A stretch of 64,000 bases of DNA from AP-15 sp963772965. Its GTDB lineage: Bacteria > Pseudomonadota > Alphaproteobacteria > ATCC43930 > CGMCC-115725. Of the stretch, positions 45,187 through 56,159 are shown piece by piece. The translations under genes and the position numbers were made by a program. The notes beneath the pieces were generated by a model that saw only the letters and a program-made list of their open reading frames with translations, ran no database searches and was not told the origin of the DNA. The stretch is from positions 1 through 64,000 of the forward strand of contig CAVYZU010000013.1 of the NCBI GenBank assembly GCA_963772965.1, read 5' to 3'. Numbering within the stretch: position 1 is the stretch's first letter; every line of letters begins with the position of its first letter.

Positions 45187-45378
45187 ATGGTCGACGTAGT
45201 CGAGATCGCAGGCCACGAATATATCAGCGCGGCAGCATTGGGTAAAAAGTTCGGAGTTCACCGTACCACTATTCAGAGATGGGCAAGGGAACAGGGATTG
45301 CCTTTCGTCAAGCTCGGCCACACGCGCATATTTGAAATGAAAAGCCTAATAGACTGGTTAGAGCGGAAGGTCAGTTAA
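45187..45378 (+). CDS. Excisionase/MerR-type helix-turn-helix protein, 63 aa
   Basis: The whole protein is one winged helix-turn-helix: 'EYISAAALGKKFGVHRTTIQ' then 'RWAREQGLPFVKLGHTRIF'. This is the layout of excisionase-family DNA-binding proteins that direct excision or act as small repressors. It starts with ATG at 45187 after GGGAGA. It is followed after 50 bases by the primase gene in the same direction, with a hairpin between. Confidence 0.75.
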   Translation: MVDVVEIAGHEYISAAALGKKFGVHRTTIQRWAREQGLPFVKLGHTRIFEMKSLIDWLERKVS

Positions 45379-45384
45379 AGAATT

Positions 45385-45406
45385 AGCCCCGCTGGCAGGC
45401 GGGGCT
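45385..45406 (+). terminator. Perfect hairpin AGCCCCGC-TGGCAG-GCGGGGCT
   Basis: An 8-bp perfect stem with a loop TGGCAG, located 6 bases after the excisionase stop and 22 before the primase start. It could be an attenuator or terminator. The loop repeats part of the CCTGGCAG motif found upstream. Confidence 0.5.
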
Positions 45407-46915
45407 TGATATGGAGGTATAAATGAATTGTCTGACACAACATTATTTAGTCCAATCCGGGAATCGGATCAAGGGCTAACCGCACGGCGAGAGGAAATCT
45501 TCGCCTTTTGTGATGCACTGTTCCGGTATGCGGAAACCGGCTTTGTGCAACTTAGGATGTTCCGCGATAAACCCGAGACAGGGACATGGGGAACCCCGTG
45601 GGAAGCCGCAGATGTAACCGATCTGCAGGCACTGATCGACAAGGCGACCCGGATCGCCACAAAGGCCGCACGGGCGGCGCAGCGGGTGGTCTTCGCACCA
45701 CCTGTCGTGGTGCTGAAATCGCCTAGATCGGCCACAGAGGCCGACGTTGCCGAAGGGGTGGCGTTGTCGGTGGACTGCGATCACTGGCCTTCATGCGCAC
45801 GACAAAGGCTGACCGAGCTATTTGGGGAACCCACCTGCGTGGTGTTCTCGGGTGGCCGATGGACTGACCCCGAAACCGGTGAGGTGCAGGACAAGGTCCA
45901 TCTCCACTGGCGGCTCCAGGAGCCAACGCGAACGCCCGAAGACCATGCGCTTTTGAAGGAGTGTCGCCGGCTTGCCGGTCTGCTCGCCGGAAGCGATCAT
46001 TCCGCTTTCCCGCTGAATTTATCCTTTGCGCTGGCCCGGAAGCTGGCATCGCAAGGGCGAGCCGCGATTGGTCGTCGCGGAGATCAATCCCGATCGTGAA
46101 ATCGACCTCTATGGCGCGCTCGAAGTGCTCCGCGAGCAGGTTGGTGATGAAGCGGTAAAGGTCGATCTGGCGAGGCCGCGGCAATCTTCGTCCTTATTGG
46201 CGACCGATATGCTCGATGTCGTGGCCGCGATTTCGGTGTTTCCCAATGACGATCTCGAATGGGAGGCTTGGAACCGCATCGGGATGGCACTATGGGCGGC
46301 GACCGGAGGCTCGACCACTGGCCTCGCGGCGTGGCATGCCTTCTCCGAAAAATCTAGCAAGTACGATTTGTCGGCCACCAACGAGCGGTGGTTTCATTAC
46401 TCGAAGAGCCCACCTGATCGAATCGGTGTCGGTTCGATCTTCCATCTGGCGGAACAAGCGTGTCCGAGCTGGCGACGCCCCTCAGTGGCCAACGCCCGCA
46501 CAGTCGCATGGGCACAGCAAGACCGAGAGACGCGCCAGTGGATCAAAGACGCGGCTTCCGAGTTCACCAAAGCCTGCGCCGATGAGCCGGGTGATGAACA
46601 GTGCCTCGACATCCGGGATGTTGAGATTTCTCGTCTCGCGGCTTTGCCGGCGCAGCAATATTTTGCCGAGCGTGATGCATCAAGCGAGGCATTGGGGCTG
46701 AAAAAGAGCCACCTCGATGAATGCGTGAAAGCCGCGCGCCAGGCGCAAAAGAAACGTGACCGCGATTGTCGAAAGAACGGCCCAGCAGTCCATCATGCCG
46801 AGAGAAAGAAACTCGACATCGGCTCGGACGACGAGATTGCGAACCTGATCATATCCGACATGTTCGCCAACGGCGAGTTGCGTATTCACTCTGAGGGCTC
46901 GTTCTTCCACTACTC

Positions 46916-48052
46916 TAGTGGTATGACCGAAACACAAATTCCCTCAGTCGAGCTTTTGCGTCATGATGCTGCGATGCGCAGCGATGTTGAAGTCCGGCTT
47001 GGGCCGGGGGATCGGGAGCGGCTTGAGGCAGTGGTGGGCGATCGCAATGCTGTCCAGAAGCATGTGTGGCGAGCGCGGATCATCCTGGCCACGGCAGAAG
47101 GCTGCGGCACCGCCGAGGTGATGCGCCGGGCCGGCGTGTCGAAACCCTGCGTGTGGCGCTGGCAGCGCCGCTTCATGGAGGCGGGGGTCGATGGCCTGTT
47201 GCACGACAAGACGCGCAAGCCCGGCAAAGCGCCGATCCCCGAGCCGGTCGTCGGGCGATTGATCGCGCTCACGCTCGGCGCGCCACCCGGCGAGACCACC
47301 CATTGGACGAGCCGCGCGATGGCCGACGCCATGGGGCTGGCGGTCAGCACCGTGCAAAAGATCTGGCGCGCCCATGGTCTCGCCCCGCATCGGTTGCAGG
47401 TCTTCAAACTCAGCCGCGACCCGCAGTTTGCCGCCAGGCTGCGCGATGTCGTGGGCCTTTACGTCGACCCTCCGGCGCACAGCCTGGTGCTGTCGGTCGA
47501 TGAGAAGAGCCAGATCCAGGCGCTCGACCGCACTCAGCCGGGGTTGCCGATCAAGCAAGGCCGCGCCGGGACAATGACCCATGATTATATCCGCAACGGC
47601 ACGACCACCCTGTTTGCCGCCCTCAATGTGCTCGACGGCACGGTCATCGGGCAGTGCATGCAGCGCCACCGGCACCAGGAATTCCTGCGCTTTCTCAATC
47701 GCCTCGAGCGCGACATCCCAGCCGGCCGACTGGTCCACGTGATCCTTGACAATTACGGCAGCCACAAGCACCCCAAAGTCAGGGCTTGGCTGGCCCGGCA
47801 CCCGCGCTGGACGTTCCACTTCACCCCCACCTCGGCATCCTGGCTCAACGCCGTCGAGGGCTTTTTTGCCAAGCTAACCCGCCGGCGATTGCAACGCGGC
47901 GTGTTTCACTCCCTCGTCGACCTCCAGGCCGCGATCAACCGTTACCTTGCCCAACACAACCACAGTCCAAAGCCGTTCACCTGGACCGCCGACCCCGACC
48001 GCATCATCGCCGCCGCCAACCGCGGGTACCAAGTGTTAAATTCGATCCACTA
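46916..48052 (+). mobile_element. IS630-family element, copy 4
   Basis: 1137 bp bounded by TA, inserted in frame inside the primase gene. It lacks one G present near the start of copies 1-3 ('cacaaattccc' versus 'cacaagattccc'). Confidence 0.9.
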
Positions 48053-48053
48053 G
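46923..48053 (+). CDS. IS630-family transposase, copy 4 (full-length start)
   Basis: Only in this copy does the first ATG inside the element read in frame: 'MTETQIPSVELLRHDAAMRS', giving 376 residues with the same helix-turn-helix and DDE domain as the other copies. It is probably the ancestral, complete version. The upstream primase reading frame also runs into it without a stop, so a primase-transposase fusion protein from the 46 kb region is possible. Confidence 0.9.
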   Translation: MTETQIPSVELLRHDAAMRSDVEVRLGPGDRERLEAVVGDRNAVQKHVWRARIILATAEGCGTAEVMRRAGVSKPCVWRWQRRFMEAGVDGLLHDKTRKPGKAPIPEPVVGRLIALTLGAPPGETTHWTSRAMADAMGLAVSTVQKIWRAHGLAPHRLQVFKLSRDPQFAARLRDVVGLYVDPPAHSLVLSVDEKSQIQALDRTQPGLPIKQGRAGTMTHDYIRNGTTTLFAALNVLDGTVIGQCMQRHRHQEFLRFLNRLERDIPAGRLVHVILDNYGSHKHPKVRAWLARHPRWTFHFTPTSASWLNAVEGFFAKLTRRRLQRGVFHSLVDLQAAINRYLAQHNHSPKPFTWTADPDRIIAAANRGYQVLNSIH

Positions 48054-49491
48054 CCGAGTATGGAAAGTTCTTGAGGAGGCCGAATTCCAGCAGGAGTTCG
48101 TGTCGCCTTATGACGGCGCACGTTATGGCGGCGAAGGCACCGTTAAGCTCAACAAGAGCAAGGTTAAATCGATCAGTTGGCTCACCGCGCGCAATTTGGA
48201 AGTCAGGAATTTCTTCGCCAATGCCGAGCCGGGGATTAATTGCGAAAGTGGGTTTGTCAGGTTTCACCCGCACGGTCGCCCCGAACTGGTACCGCACGAT
48301 CCCGATCACCGGTGCCGACACATGCTCCCGGGCCGATGGACCGGCGAGACCGCCAAATTGCCGAAGGAGGCTCTGTTATCGCGGTTCCTGGAAGGTCTTT
48401 TCCGCGACGACGAGGATGCTGCTCAAAAGCGTGCGTTGCTCCAGGAGGTGGCGGGGGCAGTTGTCGCCGGTCTCGGAACCCGTCTGGGGCAACCAAAGGC
48501 GATCGTTCTCTATGGCCGCAGTGCCAATAACGGCAAATCGACGGTCCTCGATTTGCTTGAAGGTTTGCTCGGTCCTTCGGCGTGTTCGCATGTCAGCCCA
48601 CATCGGTTCGATCAACCGAATGCGGCGATCGTGATGAGGGGCAAGCTGCTCAACACCTCCGCCGAACTGACCACCGCAGATGTCATCCAATCGGACACCT
48701 TTAAGAGTGCCATCACGGGCGAACCCATATCGGGAAAGATCCTGTACAAAGACATGGTAGATTTCAGACCAGTTGCACAACACGTAATCGCTACGAACAA
48801 ACTACTCCCATTCGCTGGGGGCATAGATAAAGGAGTTAGGCGTCGATTACTTGTATTGGTCTTCAATCGTGTTATACCAGAGCATGAGATGATTGCGGGC
48901 ATCGCCGATAAGATACTCCGGGACGAATATGATCTGTTTTTGTCGTGGGCAATCGAAGGGGCATCTCGATTGATTCAGAATGGCAAATTCACTCTGCCAA
49001 AATCGTCGATCGAGGCGTTGGAGAAATGGACCCGCGACACAGATCCAGTGCGGGCGTGGATCGAGGCTCGGGTTCGTCCGAGTGCCAACCCCAAACAGGA
49101 TGTCGGATATACCCGCACAACGGTCTTTCAGTTTTTCGAGAGTTGGGCGGTAGAAAACGGCTACCGCAAGGATCGTCTTCCCAAATCTCCGGAGTTCATC
49201 GACCGGCTTGCCGAAGATTTTCCGTCAATTCGGCATCGGTGCGAACAAGATCGGCGGCTGCGCGGTATCACCGTCCTCTCCGAGGATTGGTCGGATAAGA
49301 CCAAACCGCCTGACTGTGAGGAATACGTCGATAGCGCAACTAACCAAGCCCTTCTGGACCTCGGCGAACATGCGCATCTGGAATACCAAGAGTATACTTC
49401 TAGTTTGTCCTTGAAGTCACGGTAACTTCGATCAATATCAATTTTACGAACATCAATTTAAACGCCCAAATCAAAATGAGGAATATTGTCG

Positions 49492-50124
49492 ATGAGTGCC
49501 AATTCGTTTAAACATCGCGAGGCATGGCTGCATGCGGTAGCAGACCGGCTTCGACCAATCTTCGCCGCTCATGGTGCGATCATCCCAGAGAAGATCCGGC
49601 TTACGTGTGGCTTCCCGAGTGTCGGGGCCTTTGCCGCAAAACATCAGCGGCTGGGGGAATGTTGGCCGGGAGCAGCCAGCAAGGATGGGCATATCGAGAT
49701 TATGATCTCGCTTGTGCTGGAGGATGCAATGCGCGTTGCGGGCGTACTGGCCCACGAATTAGTCCACGCAACGGGCCTCCACGGGCATGGAAGGCCTTTC
49801 GCAAAGCTCGCTAACGCGATTGGGCTGGAGGGCAGGATGACGGCTACGACCGAGGGCGATGCGTTTAAACAGGCCGTTGCACCGATCCTCGAAATAGTCG
49901 GCCCCTACCCGCATGCGGAGCTTTCCAAGTCGCAGAGGAAGAAGCAGGGGACGCGCCTTCTCAAGCTTCAATGCCCAGCTTGCCCGTACACGGTGAGGAT
50001 CACCCGGAAATGGCTCGATGAGGTCGGGGCACCGGCCTGCCCAACTCACGGCGACAGCATGGAAGAAGTGCAGGTGCCGATGTCTGGTGTTCGACAGGGC
50101 GAACGGGGCGCAACATATGGATAG
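49492..50124 (+). CDS. SprT-like zinc metalloprotease, 210 aa
   Basis: ATG at 49492 follows TGAGGA. The protein has 'VLAHELVHATGLHGHGRPFA' with His88, Glu89 and His92, the HELVH zinc site of SprT-like proteases. A C-terminal zinc ribbon has 'LKLQCPACPYTVRITRKW' and 'GAPACPTHGD'. SprT-like proteins with this ribbon occur on phages and integrative elements and, by analogy with SPRTN, may cut DNA-protein crosslinks. It follows the primase-helicase gene by 66 bases on the same strand, so it is probably part of the same mobile element. Confidence 0.8.
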   Translation: MSANSFKHREAWLHAVADRLRPIFAAHGAIIPEKIRLTCGFPSVGAFAAKHQRLGECWPGAASKDGHIEIMISLVLEDAMRVAGVLAHELVHATGLHGHGRPFAKLANAIGLEGRMTATTEGDAFKQAVAPILEIVGPYPHAELSKSQRKKQGTRLLKLQCPACPYTVRITRKWLDEVGAPACPTHGDSMEEVQVPMSGVRQGERGATYG

Positions 50125-50460
50125 ACTAGCCTTTCGGCCTAAGGAATACGAACCAAGCAAAGACTCATCCGACACTCTTAAAATATTCCCAAATAAGATT
50201 CACTAAAGAGCAGTACGATAAGTGCCTTTGAGCCACTCCCCCAATATGTGGGCGTCCCCGGTTTTCGCTTAATCGGCTGTGGTTTTGGTACGAGAGGTCG
50301 GGGTTCCGGTGTAAAAGAAATATGCGCCGCCATGCGTGTAGTCCAACTCGTATGATCGCTTCAGACCTCTCAGGGTTTGTTCGTCAGGGCCACATATTTT
50401 TGTCCTTGATATTACGCTTGAACCAATATCATAGAACGACTTAAAAAATGATGACAGAAC
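50125..50460. other. Stretch without a supportable gene
   Basis: 336 bases, AT-richer towards the end. No tRNA-like cloverleaf or repeat that would mark an attachment site could be found by eye. Confidence 0.35.
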
Positions 50461-50856
50461 ATGAAGGTTATAGTGTTGTCGACGACGAATGTTTTGACTT
50501 TATTAGCTGATAGAGGCAGGGAGAGAGATAGAAATTATAGTTTTCTGCGTGACGAAATACAACAAGAAATGAAACTCGGCACAAAAATCTATCCTGGAGG
50601 AGCAGAACGCGCGGATCTCATTTTATGGCTGTGCGACAAATTGATCGAGGGTGATCGCCCCGATCATCTTAGCTTATATAAAAACTTGATTCGTCTGGCA
50701 TCTCCCATCGCATCTACGGGAACCTCACCAGATTCAGAAATTTGCGCAGAAGAGGACAGATGGGTGAGGCATCTGCTGGATTATGTTATAAATAAGACGC
50801 TGGAAATTAGCCGCCAACTCGGAAAAAGTTCGCCGCTTCGTCCTAAGCTGCTTTGA
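50461..50856 (+). CDS. Unrecognised 131-aa protein, low GC
   Basis: ATG at 50461. The product ('MKVIVLSTTNVLTLLADRGR', 'AERADLILWLCDKLIEGDRP', 'WVRHLLDYVINKTLEISRQL') is helical. Codon use is clearly more AT-rich than the surrounding genes, which suggests recent transfer. There is no motif to assign a function. Confidence 0.5.
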   Translation: MKVIVLSTTNVLTLLADRGRERDRNYSFLRDEIQQEMKLGTKIYPGGAERADLILWLCDKLIEGDRPDHLSLYKNLIRLASPIASTGTSPDSEICAEEDRWVRHLLDYVINKTLEISRQLGKSSPLRPKLL

Positions 50857-50997
50857 TCGCTTCAGTTATTGGCGGGGTGAGCGTCCAAGTATTCGGTTCT
50901 CGGATGCCCAACCTGCGACGGGGGATGATCGAGTCGCACGACCTCGTGGCTACAAGTATCATGCAGTCGGGAGCAGAGGGCCCGACGAGGCAGGCAA

Positions 50998-53900
50998 ATG
51001 ACCACGATGCTCGACGACAAGGTGGCCGATCTCTGGCGTGCCAACGCGGAGTTACAGCGGAGGCTCGATGAGGCACTCGCCGAGCGGGACACGGTTGAGG
51101 CTCAAAAAGCCGCAATGGCCGAAGTTTTGGAGGTCATCAATTCTTCGCCCGGCGATCTCGCGCCGGTGTTCGATGCGATAGTCGACAAAGCGATGCGGCT
51201 TTGTCACGCCGCATTCGGGATTTTGACGGCCTCTGAGGGTGAGAGCTTTCGTAATGTAGCGTGGCGGGGCGTCCCTGCGGAATTGGCGGATTTCTTGCGG
51301 GAGCCGATGACTCCCGGGAGCGGAATGTTGGGGATGATGCTCCGCGGTGAAGTTTTGATACACATAACCGATATCACCGCGGAGGAGGTCTACCGGACGG
51401 GGAGCCCGAGGCGGCGAGCTCTTGCCGAATTGGGCGAAGCTCGTACTGCGCTGGCAGTAGCACTGCGCAAGGACGACGCCCTTCTCGGGCTTATAATGAT
51501 CTATCGGCAGGAGGTGCAGCCGTTCTCGGATAACCAGATCGCGCTGCTCCAGAATTTCGCAGCGCAGGCGGTCATCGCGATTGAGAATGCGCGGCTGATC
51601 ACCGAAACGCGTGAGGCTTTGGAGCAGCAGACCGCGACTGCCGAGGTATTGCAGGTCATCAATTCCTCGCCTGGTGATCTCACTCCGGTGTTCGAGGCGA
51701 TCGTCGAGAAGGCGCACACCCTATGCGAAGCTGCTTCTGGCAGCTTACAGCTTTGGGATGGCGAGAAATTCCGTGGCGTCGCAATGCGCGGTCTCTCGGA
51801 GGATATGGTGGAGAGGCTCCGGCTTGGGTATAGCCCATCCGACATGCCGTGCCAGCGCATCCTTGAAGGAGAGCGCATCGTTCATTGCCCCGATCTCGCC
51901 GAGATCGATAGCCGGACCGCACGCAGTGGCGTCGAACTCGGCGGCGTCCGTACCGTCCTCTATGTGGCATTGCGAAAGGAAGATGTTTTACTCGGGCAGA
52001 TCGTCGCTGTGCGCCGGGAAGTACGGCCATTTTCGGAAAAGGAGATCGCGCTCGTCGAGAGCTTTGCCGCCCAGGCGGTTATCGCCATGGAGAACGCACG
52101 GCTGTTGAGCGAGACGCGCGAGGCGTTGGAGCAGCAGACCGCGACTGCCGAGGTGTTGCAGGTCATCAACTCCTCGCCCAGCGACCTCGCGCCGGTATTC
52201 GACACGATGCTGGAGAAAGCGGTCCGGCTATGCGAAGGGGTCAACGGAATCCTTTGGACGTTTGATGGCGAGCGCGCCCGCCTCGTCGGGTCCCACGGGA
52301 CCTCGCCGGAAATAGTCGAGTTGCTGCGCCAGCAGGGTGAGTTGAGCCAGCACCCGCTCCTGCGCAGGGTGATCCAGGGCGAGCATCTGTTCCAGTTCAA
52401 TCTGGCCGAGCACCAAGCATACCGTTCCGGTGAGGTGGCCGCCGCCGATGCTTCGGTCGCGGCGGGCGTCCGGACAGTGATCTGGATTGCCTTGGTAAAA
52501 GACAGGACCGCAGTCGGAGCCTTCGCTATCAGCCGATTGGAAGTGCGTCCATTCTCCGACAGAGAAACCGCGCTGTTGCGGAATTTCGCCGCGCAGGCGG
52601 TGATCGCAATGGAAAACGCACGGCTGATTTCGGAGACGCGCGAAGCCTTGGAGCAGCAGACCGCGACGGCGGAGGTCTTGCAGGTCATCAATGCCTCGCC
52701 TGGCGATCTCGCACCGGTGTTCGCTGCGATCCTGGAGAAAGCACACCGCCTCTGCGACGCGCCGTGCGGCAGCTTGCAGGTATATGACGGGGGGCAGCTT
52801 CGCGCGGTCGCGACGCGAGGGCTGCCGGAGGTCTTTGCGGGGATGCTCCGCCGCGGAGTCCGCGGCAAGGTGCGCCCTGACGTCGTCCAGTTCGATTACG
52901 CCGAGCGTGCCGCCCAGGTGCCGGACGACCTGCGCGCGCGCACCGCAGTGGAGGTTGCGAAGCTGCGCACGACGCTGATGGTACCGCTGCTTAACAAGGA
53001 CGATGTCGTGCTTGGTCGCATTGCTGCCGGACGCCAGGAAGTCCGCCCCTTCACCGACAAGCAGATTGGGCTGCTGCAGAACTTCGCCGCACAGGCCGTC
53101 ATTGCGATGGAAAACGCGCGCCTCATTAACGAAACCCGGGAGGCCCTAGAGCAGCAGACCGCGACCGCCGAGGTCTTGCAGGTCATTAATTCATCGCCCG
53201 GCGATCTCGCCCCGGTGTTCGATGCGATGCTTGAGAAGGCGTTGAGCCTGTGCAAGGCCGCATTCGGCTGCCTTTTCACTTACGACGGCGAAGCGTTTCA
53301 CATTGCGGCCCAACGAGGAATGTCAGCCGCGCTGGTGGATTACCTGCGAGAGCCGATCAGGCCGAGAACTACCGGATACTCTCAGACACACGGGTCGCTC
53401 CAGCAATTGATCCGTGGAGAGTCGGTTGTCCATCACGCTGACCTCAAAGCTTCCGATGCTTACCGCAATGGGCTTCGGTTCATACGAGCATTGGTCGATT
53501 TTGACGATGGCCGCACTGCCTTATGGGTGGCCCTCCGAAAGGACGACAAACTACTGGGTGTCTTTGTCATCTATCGTCGCGAGGTTCGCCCGTTCTCAGA
53601 CAAGCAGATTGTGCTGCTGCAAAACTTCGCGGCGTAGGCGGTCATTGCGATGGAGAATGCTCGGCTGATCACGGAGACCCGCGAAGCCCTGGAGCAGCAG
53701 ACCGCGACCGCCGAGGTCTTACAGGTAATCAACAGTTCACCCGGCGACCTCGCACCGGTATTTGATGCAATGCTCGAAAGGGCAATATGTCTCTGCGGTG
53801 CGGCTTTTGGCTCCTTGTGGACTTATGATGGCCAGTACTTTCGTGTTGCCGCGTTGCGCGAGGTTCCGCCGGCATTTGCCGAGTTCCTCGCCCGAGCCCC

Positions 53901-55465
53901 AGAGGCGTCCGGCCACACGGCGGCGCATTTGCGTCTATTGAGCGGCGAGCGGTTTGTCCATGTTCCGGACCTCGCGACCAACGAGACCTACCGTTCCGGA
54001 AATCCTATGCGCGGCGCGCTGGTCGATCTCGGCGGGGCGCGCACTCTGCTGGCGGTACCGCTCCGCAAGGACTCGACCCTGTTGGGCGTCTTCTCGGTCT
54101 ATCGCCAGGAGGTGCGGCCCTTCTCGGAAAAACAAATCGCGCTGCTTCAGAATTTCGCTGCCCAGGCGGTGATCGCAATGGAGAATGCTCGGCTGCTCGA
54201 AGAAATCCGCCAGCGTCAAGCCGAGTTGCGCGTCACCTTCGACAACATGGCCGATGGCGTCGTCATGTTCGACGAAGACCTGAGGTTGGCGGCGTGGAAC
54301 CGCAATTTCCAGGAATTGCTCGATCTTCCCGACGTGGTTCTGACTGAGCGACCGGGCTACGCCGATTACCTCCGCCTCCTTGCCGAACGCGGCGAATTCG
54401 GCATCGAAGACATCGAGGCTGAACTCAGCCGCCGCCTCGAAACGATGGATCAGGAGTTGCGTTTGGAGCGCACGCGCCCGGATGGCCGTGTCATCGAGGT
54501 TCGCCGGAACTCCGTGCCGGACGGTGGGTTCGTCCTCATCTACAGCGATATTACGGAACGCAAGCGGTCGGACGCCGAGATCCGAGCGGCCAGGGATGCC
54601 GCCGAAGCAGCCTACCGCGATCTGAAGGCGGCGCAGGCCAATCTGGTTCACGCCGAGAAAATGGCCTCATTGGGCCAGTTGACCGCTGGCATCGCCCACG
54701 AGATCAAGAACCCGTTGAATTTCGTCAACAACTTCGCCGACCTATCGGTCGAATTGCTCGACGAGTTGCAGGAGACCGCAGCACCGGTAATCACCACACT
54801 CGATGACGAAAAGCGTGCCGAGCTTGACCAGGTGATTAAGATGTTGACTGGCAATTTGGAAAAGATCGCCGAGCAGGGGAAGACGAGCCGATGGCATCGT
54901 CAAGAGCATGCTGGAGCATTCACGGGGCGAGAGCGGTGAACGCCGCCGCGTCGACCTCAACGGCCTTGTCGAAGATGCGCTGAACCTCGCCTATCACGGG
55001 GCTCGTGCCCAGGATCAGAGCTTCAACATCTCGCTTGAAAGCGATTTCGGCCCAGCCATTGCCCCAATCGAACTGGTTCCTCAGGATATTACCCGGGTCT
55101 GTCTGAATTTGATCAGCAATGGCTTCTATGCCGCCACCAAGCGTCAGAAGGACGTAGGCGACCCGAGTTTCAATCCGACCCTGAAGGTGGTGACACGAGA
55201 TCTCGGCGAGGCGGTCGAGATCCGCATTCGCGACAACGGCGTCGGCATTCCGCCCGATATCAAGGGCAAACTGTTCCAGCCGTTCTTCACAACCAAACCG
55301 ACCGGAGAGGGTACTGGTCTCGGCCTGTCGATCAGCTATGACATCGTGACCCAACAGCACGGCGGCACGATCGAAGTCGACAGCCGGGTCGGCGAATTTA
55401 CGGAATTCACGATCCGGCTGCCGCGCGTCTGCGGGGCAACAACGACATTAGAGGTCGCTGGATAA
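50998..55465 (+). pseudogene. Six-GAF sensor histidine kinase, nonsense codon and frameshift
   Basis: Six GAF domains in tandem, each starting 'TAEVLQVINSSPGDLAPVF' or a variant (the first begins 'MAEVLEVINSSPGDLAPVF') and ending 'FAAQAVIAMENARL', cover about 51.1-54.2 kb. A PAS-like domain follows ('FDNMADGVVMFDEDLRLAAW', 'FVLIYSDITERKRSD'), then the H-box 'TAGIAHEIKNPLNFVNN' (His codon at 54697) and an HATPase ('IRDNGVGIPPDIKG', 'GEGTGLGLSISYDIV'). A TAG at 53635-53637 replaces CAG in the fifth GAF's 'FAAQAVI', and an extra A near 54884 shifts the frame before the HATPase. The N-terminal coiled coil is intact. The ligand sensed is unknown; no response regulator is adjacent. Confidence 0.85.
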
Positions 55466-55748
55466 GTTTCAGCTTGCCTATCGGATCAGAACGGGCCGCC
55501 TCTTGGTCGCTTGAAATGCTGGGGTCAAACGGGCTCGAAGCCCCCTAGATAGCCCGGTCGACCGGCCTGTGGGAGCCCGAGGCATTCCATCACCTGCCTC
55601 CGTCGTCATCCAATCCCGTTGGCTATTGAGGCCAATCGTGAGCAAAATGGCCCGCAAGGCTGGGGAATCCGGGAACTGTCGGATCAACGCACAGTCGCTC
55701 GCGGATGCCCGGCCCGAAAGCCAAGTACGGACAGCCACGGAGGACAAC

Positions 55749-56159
55749 ATGATCGAACTCAATCACACGATCATCTGGGCGAAGGACAAATGGGCCTCGG
55801 CGCGGTTTCTCGCACACATTCTCGGCGTCGAGGCGGGGCCACAATGGGCTCGGTTCGTGCCTGTTCGGGTCGGCGGCGTCACGCTCGATGTCGCAGATTT
55901 ACCGGAGCGGCACCACCAGCATTATGCGTTTCTGGTCGGCGAGGAGGACTTCGACGCCGCATTCGCCCGCATTCGCGCCGCCGACGTCATGTATTACGCC
56001 GACCACGACCGCAGCGGAGAGGGCGAGATCAATCATTACTATGGTGGACGCGGCGTCTATTTCGACACACCCGACGGCAACCTGTTCGAGCTGATCACAA
56101 AACCTTACGGTAAGGTGCCGGAGAGCCTGGGCGGACGCGACGCGGCACAGGTCGGATAG
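55749..56159 (+). CDS. VOC (glyoxalase/dioxygenase) family protein, 136 aa
   Basis: Start ATG 55749 after GAGGACA. The sequence 'MIELNHTIIWAKDKWASARF' with 'LAHILGVEAGPQW' is the first betaalphabetabetabeta unit of the vicinal-oxygen-chelate fold. The second ends with 'GRGVYFDTPDGNLFELITKP', the usual metal-ligand Glu strand. The 'HYAFLVGEEDFDAAFARIRA' helix is typical. These small proteins include glyoxalases, dioxygenases and antibiotic-binding resistance proteins. The reaction cannot be assigned. It is a monocistronic gene. Confidence 0.85.
   Translation: MIELNHTIIWAKDKWASARFLAHILGVEAGPQWARFVPVRVGGVTLDVADLPERHHQHYAFLVGEEDFDAAFARIRAADVMYYADHDRSGEGEINHYYGGRGVYFDTPDGNLFELITKPYGKVPESLGGRDAAQVG

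Larger units (their letters stand above)
45428..49425 (+). pseudogene. P4-type phage/plasmid primase-helicase, split by a frameshift and IS630 copy 4
   Basis: Start TTG at 45428 (or ATG 45423), after GGAGG. The N-terminus has a primase-polymerase-like segment ('GVALSVDCDHW', 'CVVFSGGRWTD', 'KVHLHWRLQE'). The frame changes near 46012, then continues 'PLRWPGSWHRKGEPRLVV'. A PriCT-2-like part follows ('WEAWNRIGMALWAATGG'). Removing IS630 copy 4 and one TA joins 'GSFFHYSS' to 'RVWKVLEEAEFQQ' in frame. The C-terminal D5/P4 helicase has Walker A 'LYGRSANNGKSTVLD', 'GKLLNTSAELTTADVIQSD' and 'RRLLVLVFNRVIP'. It would start replication of a mobile element. As written it is inactive. Confidence 0.8.

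Noticed and set aside
53635..53637. In-frame TAG read through as an amino acid
   Set aside because: The repeated GAF linker has CAG at the same place elsewhere, so a simple CAG-to-TAG mutation explains it; no recoding signal seen.
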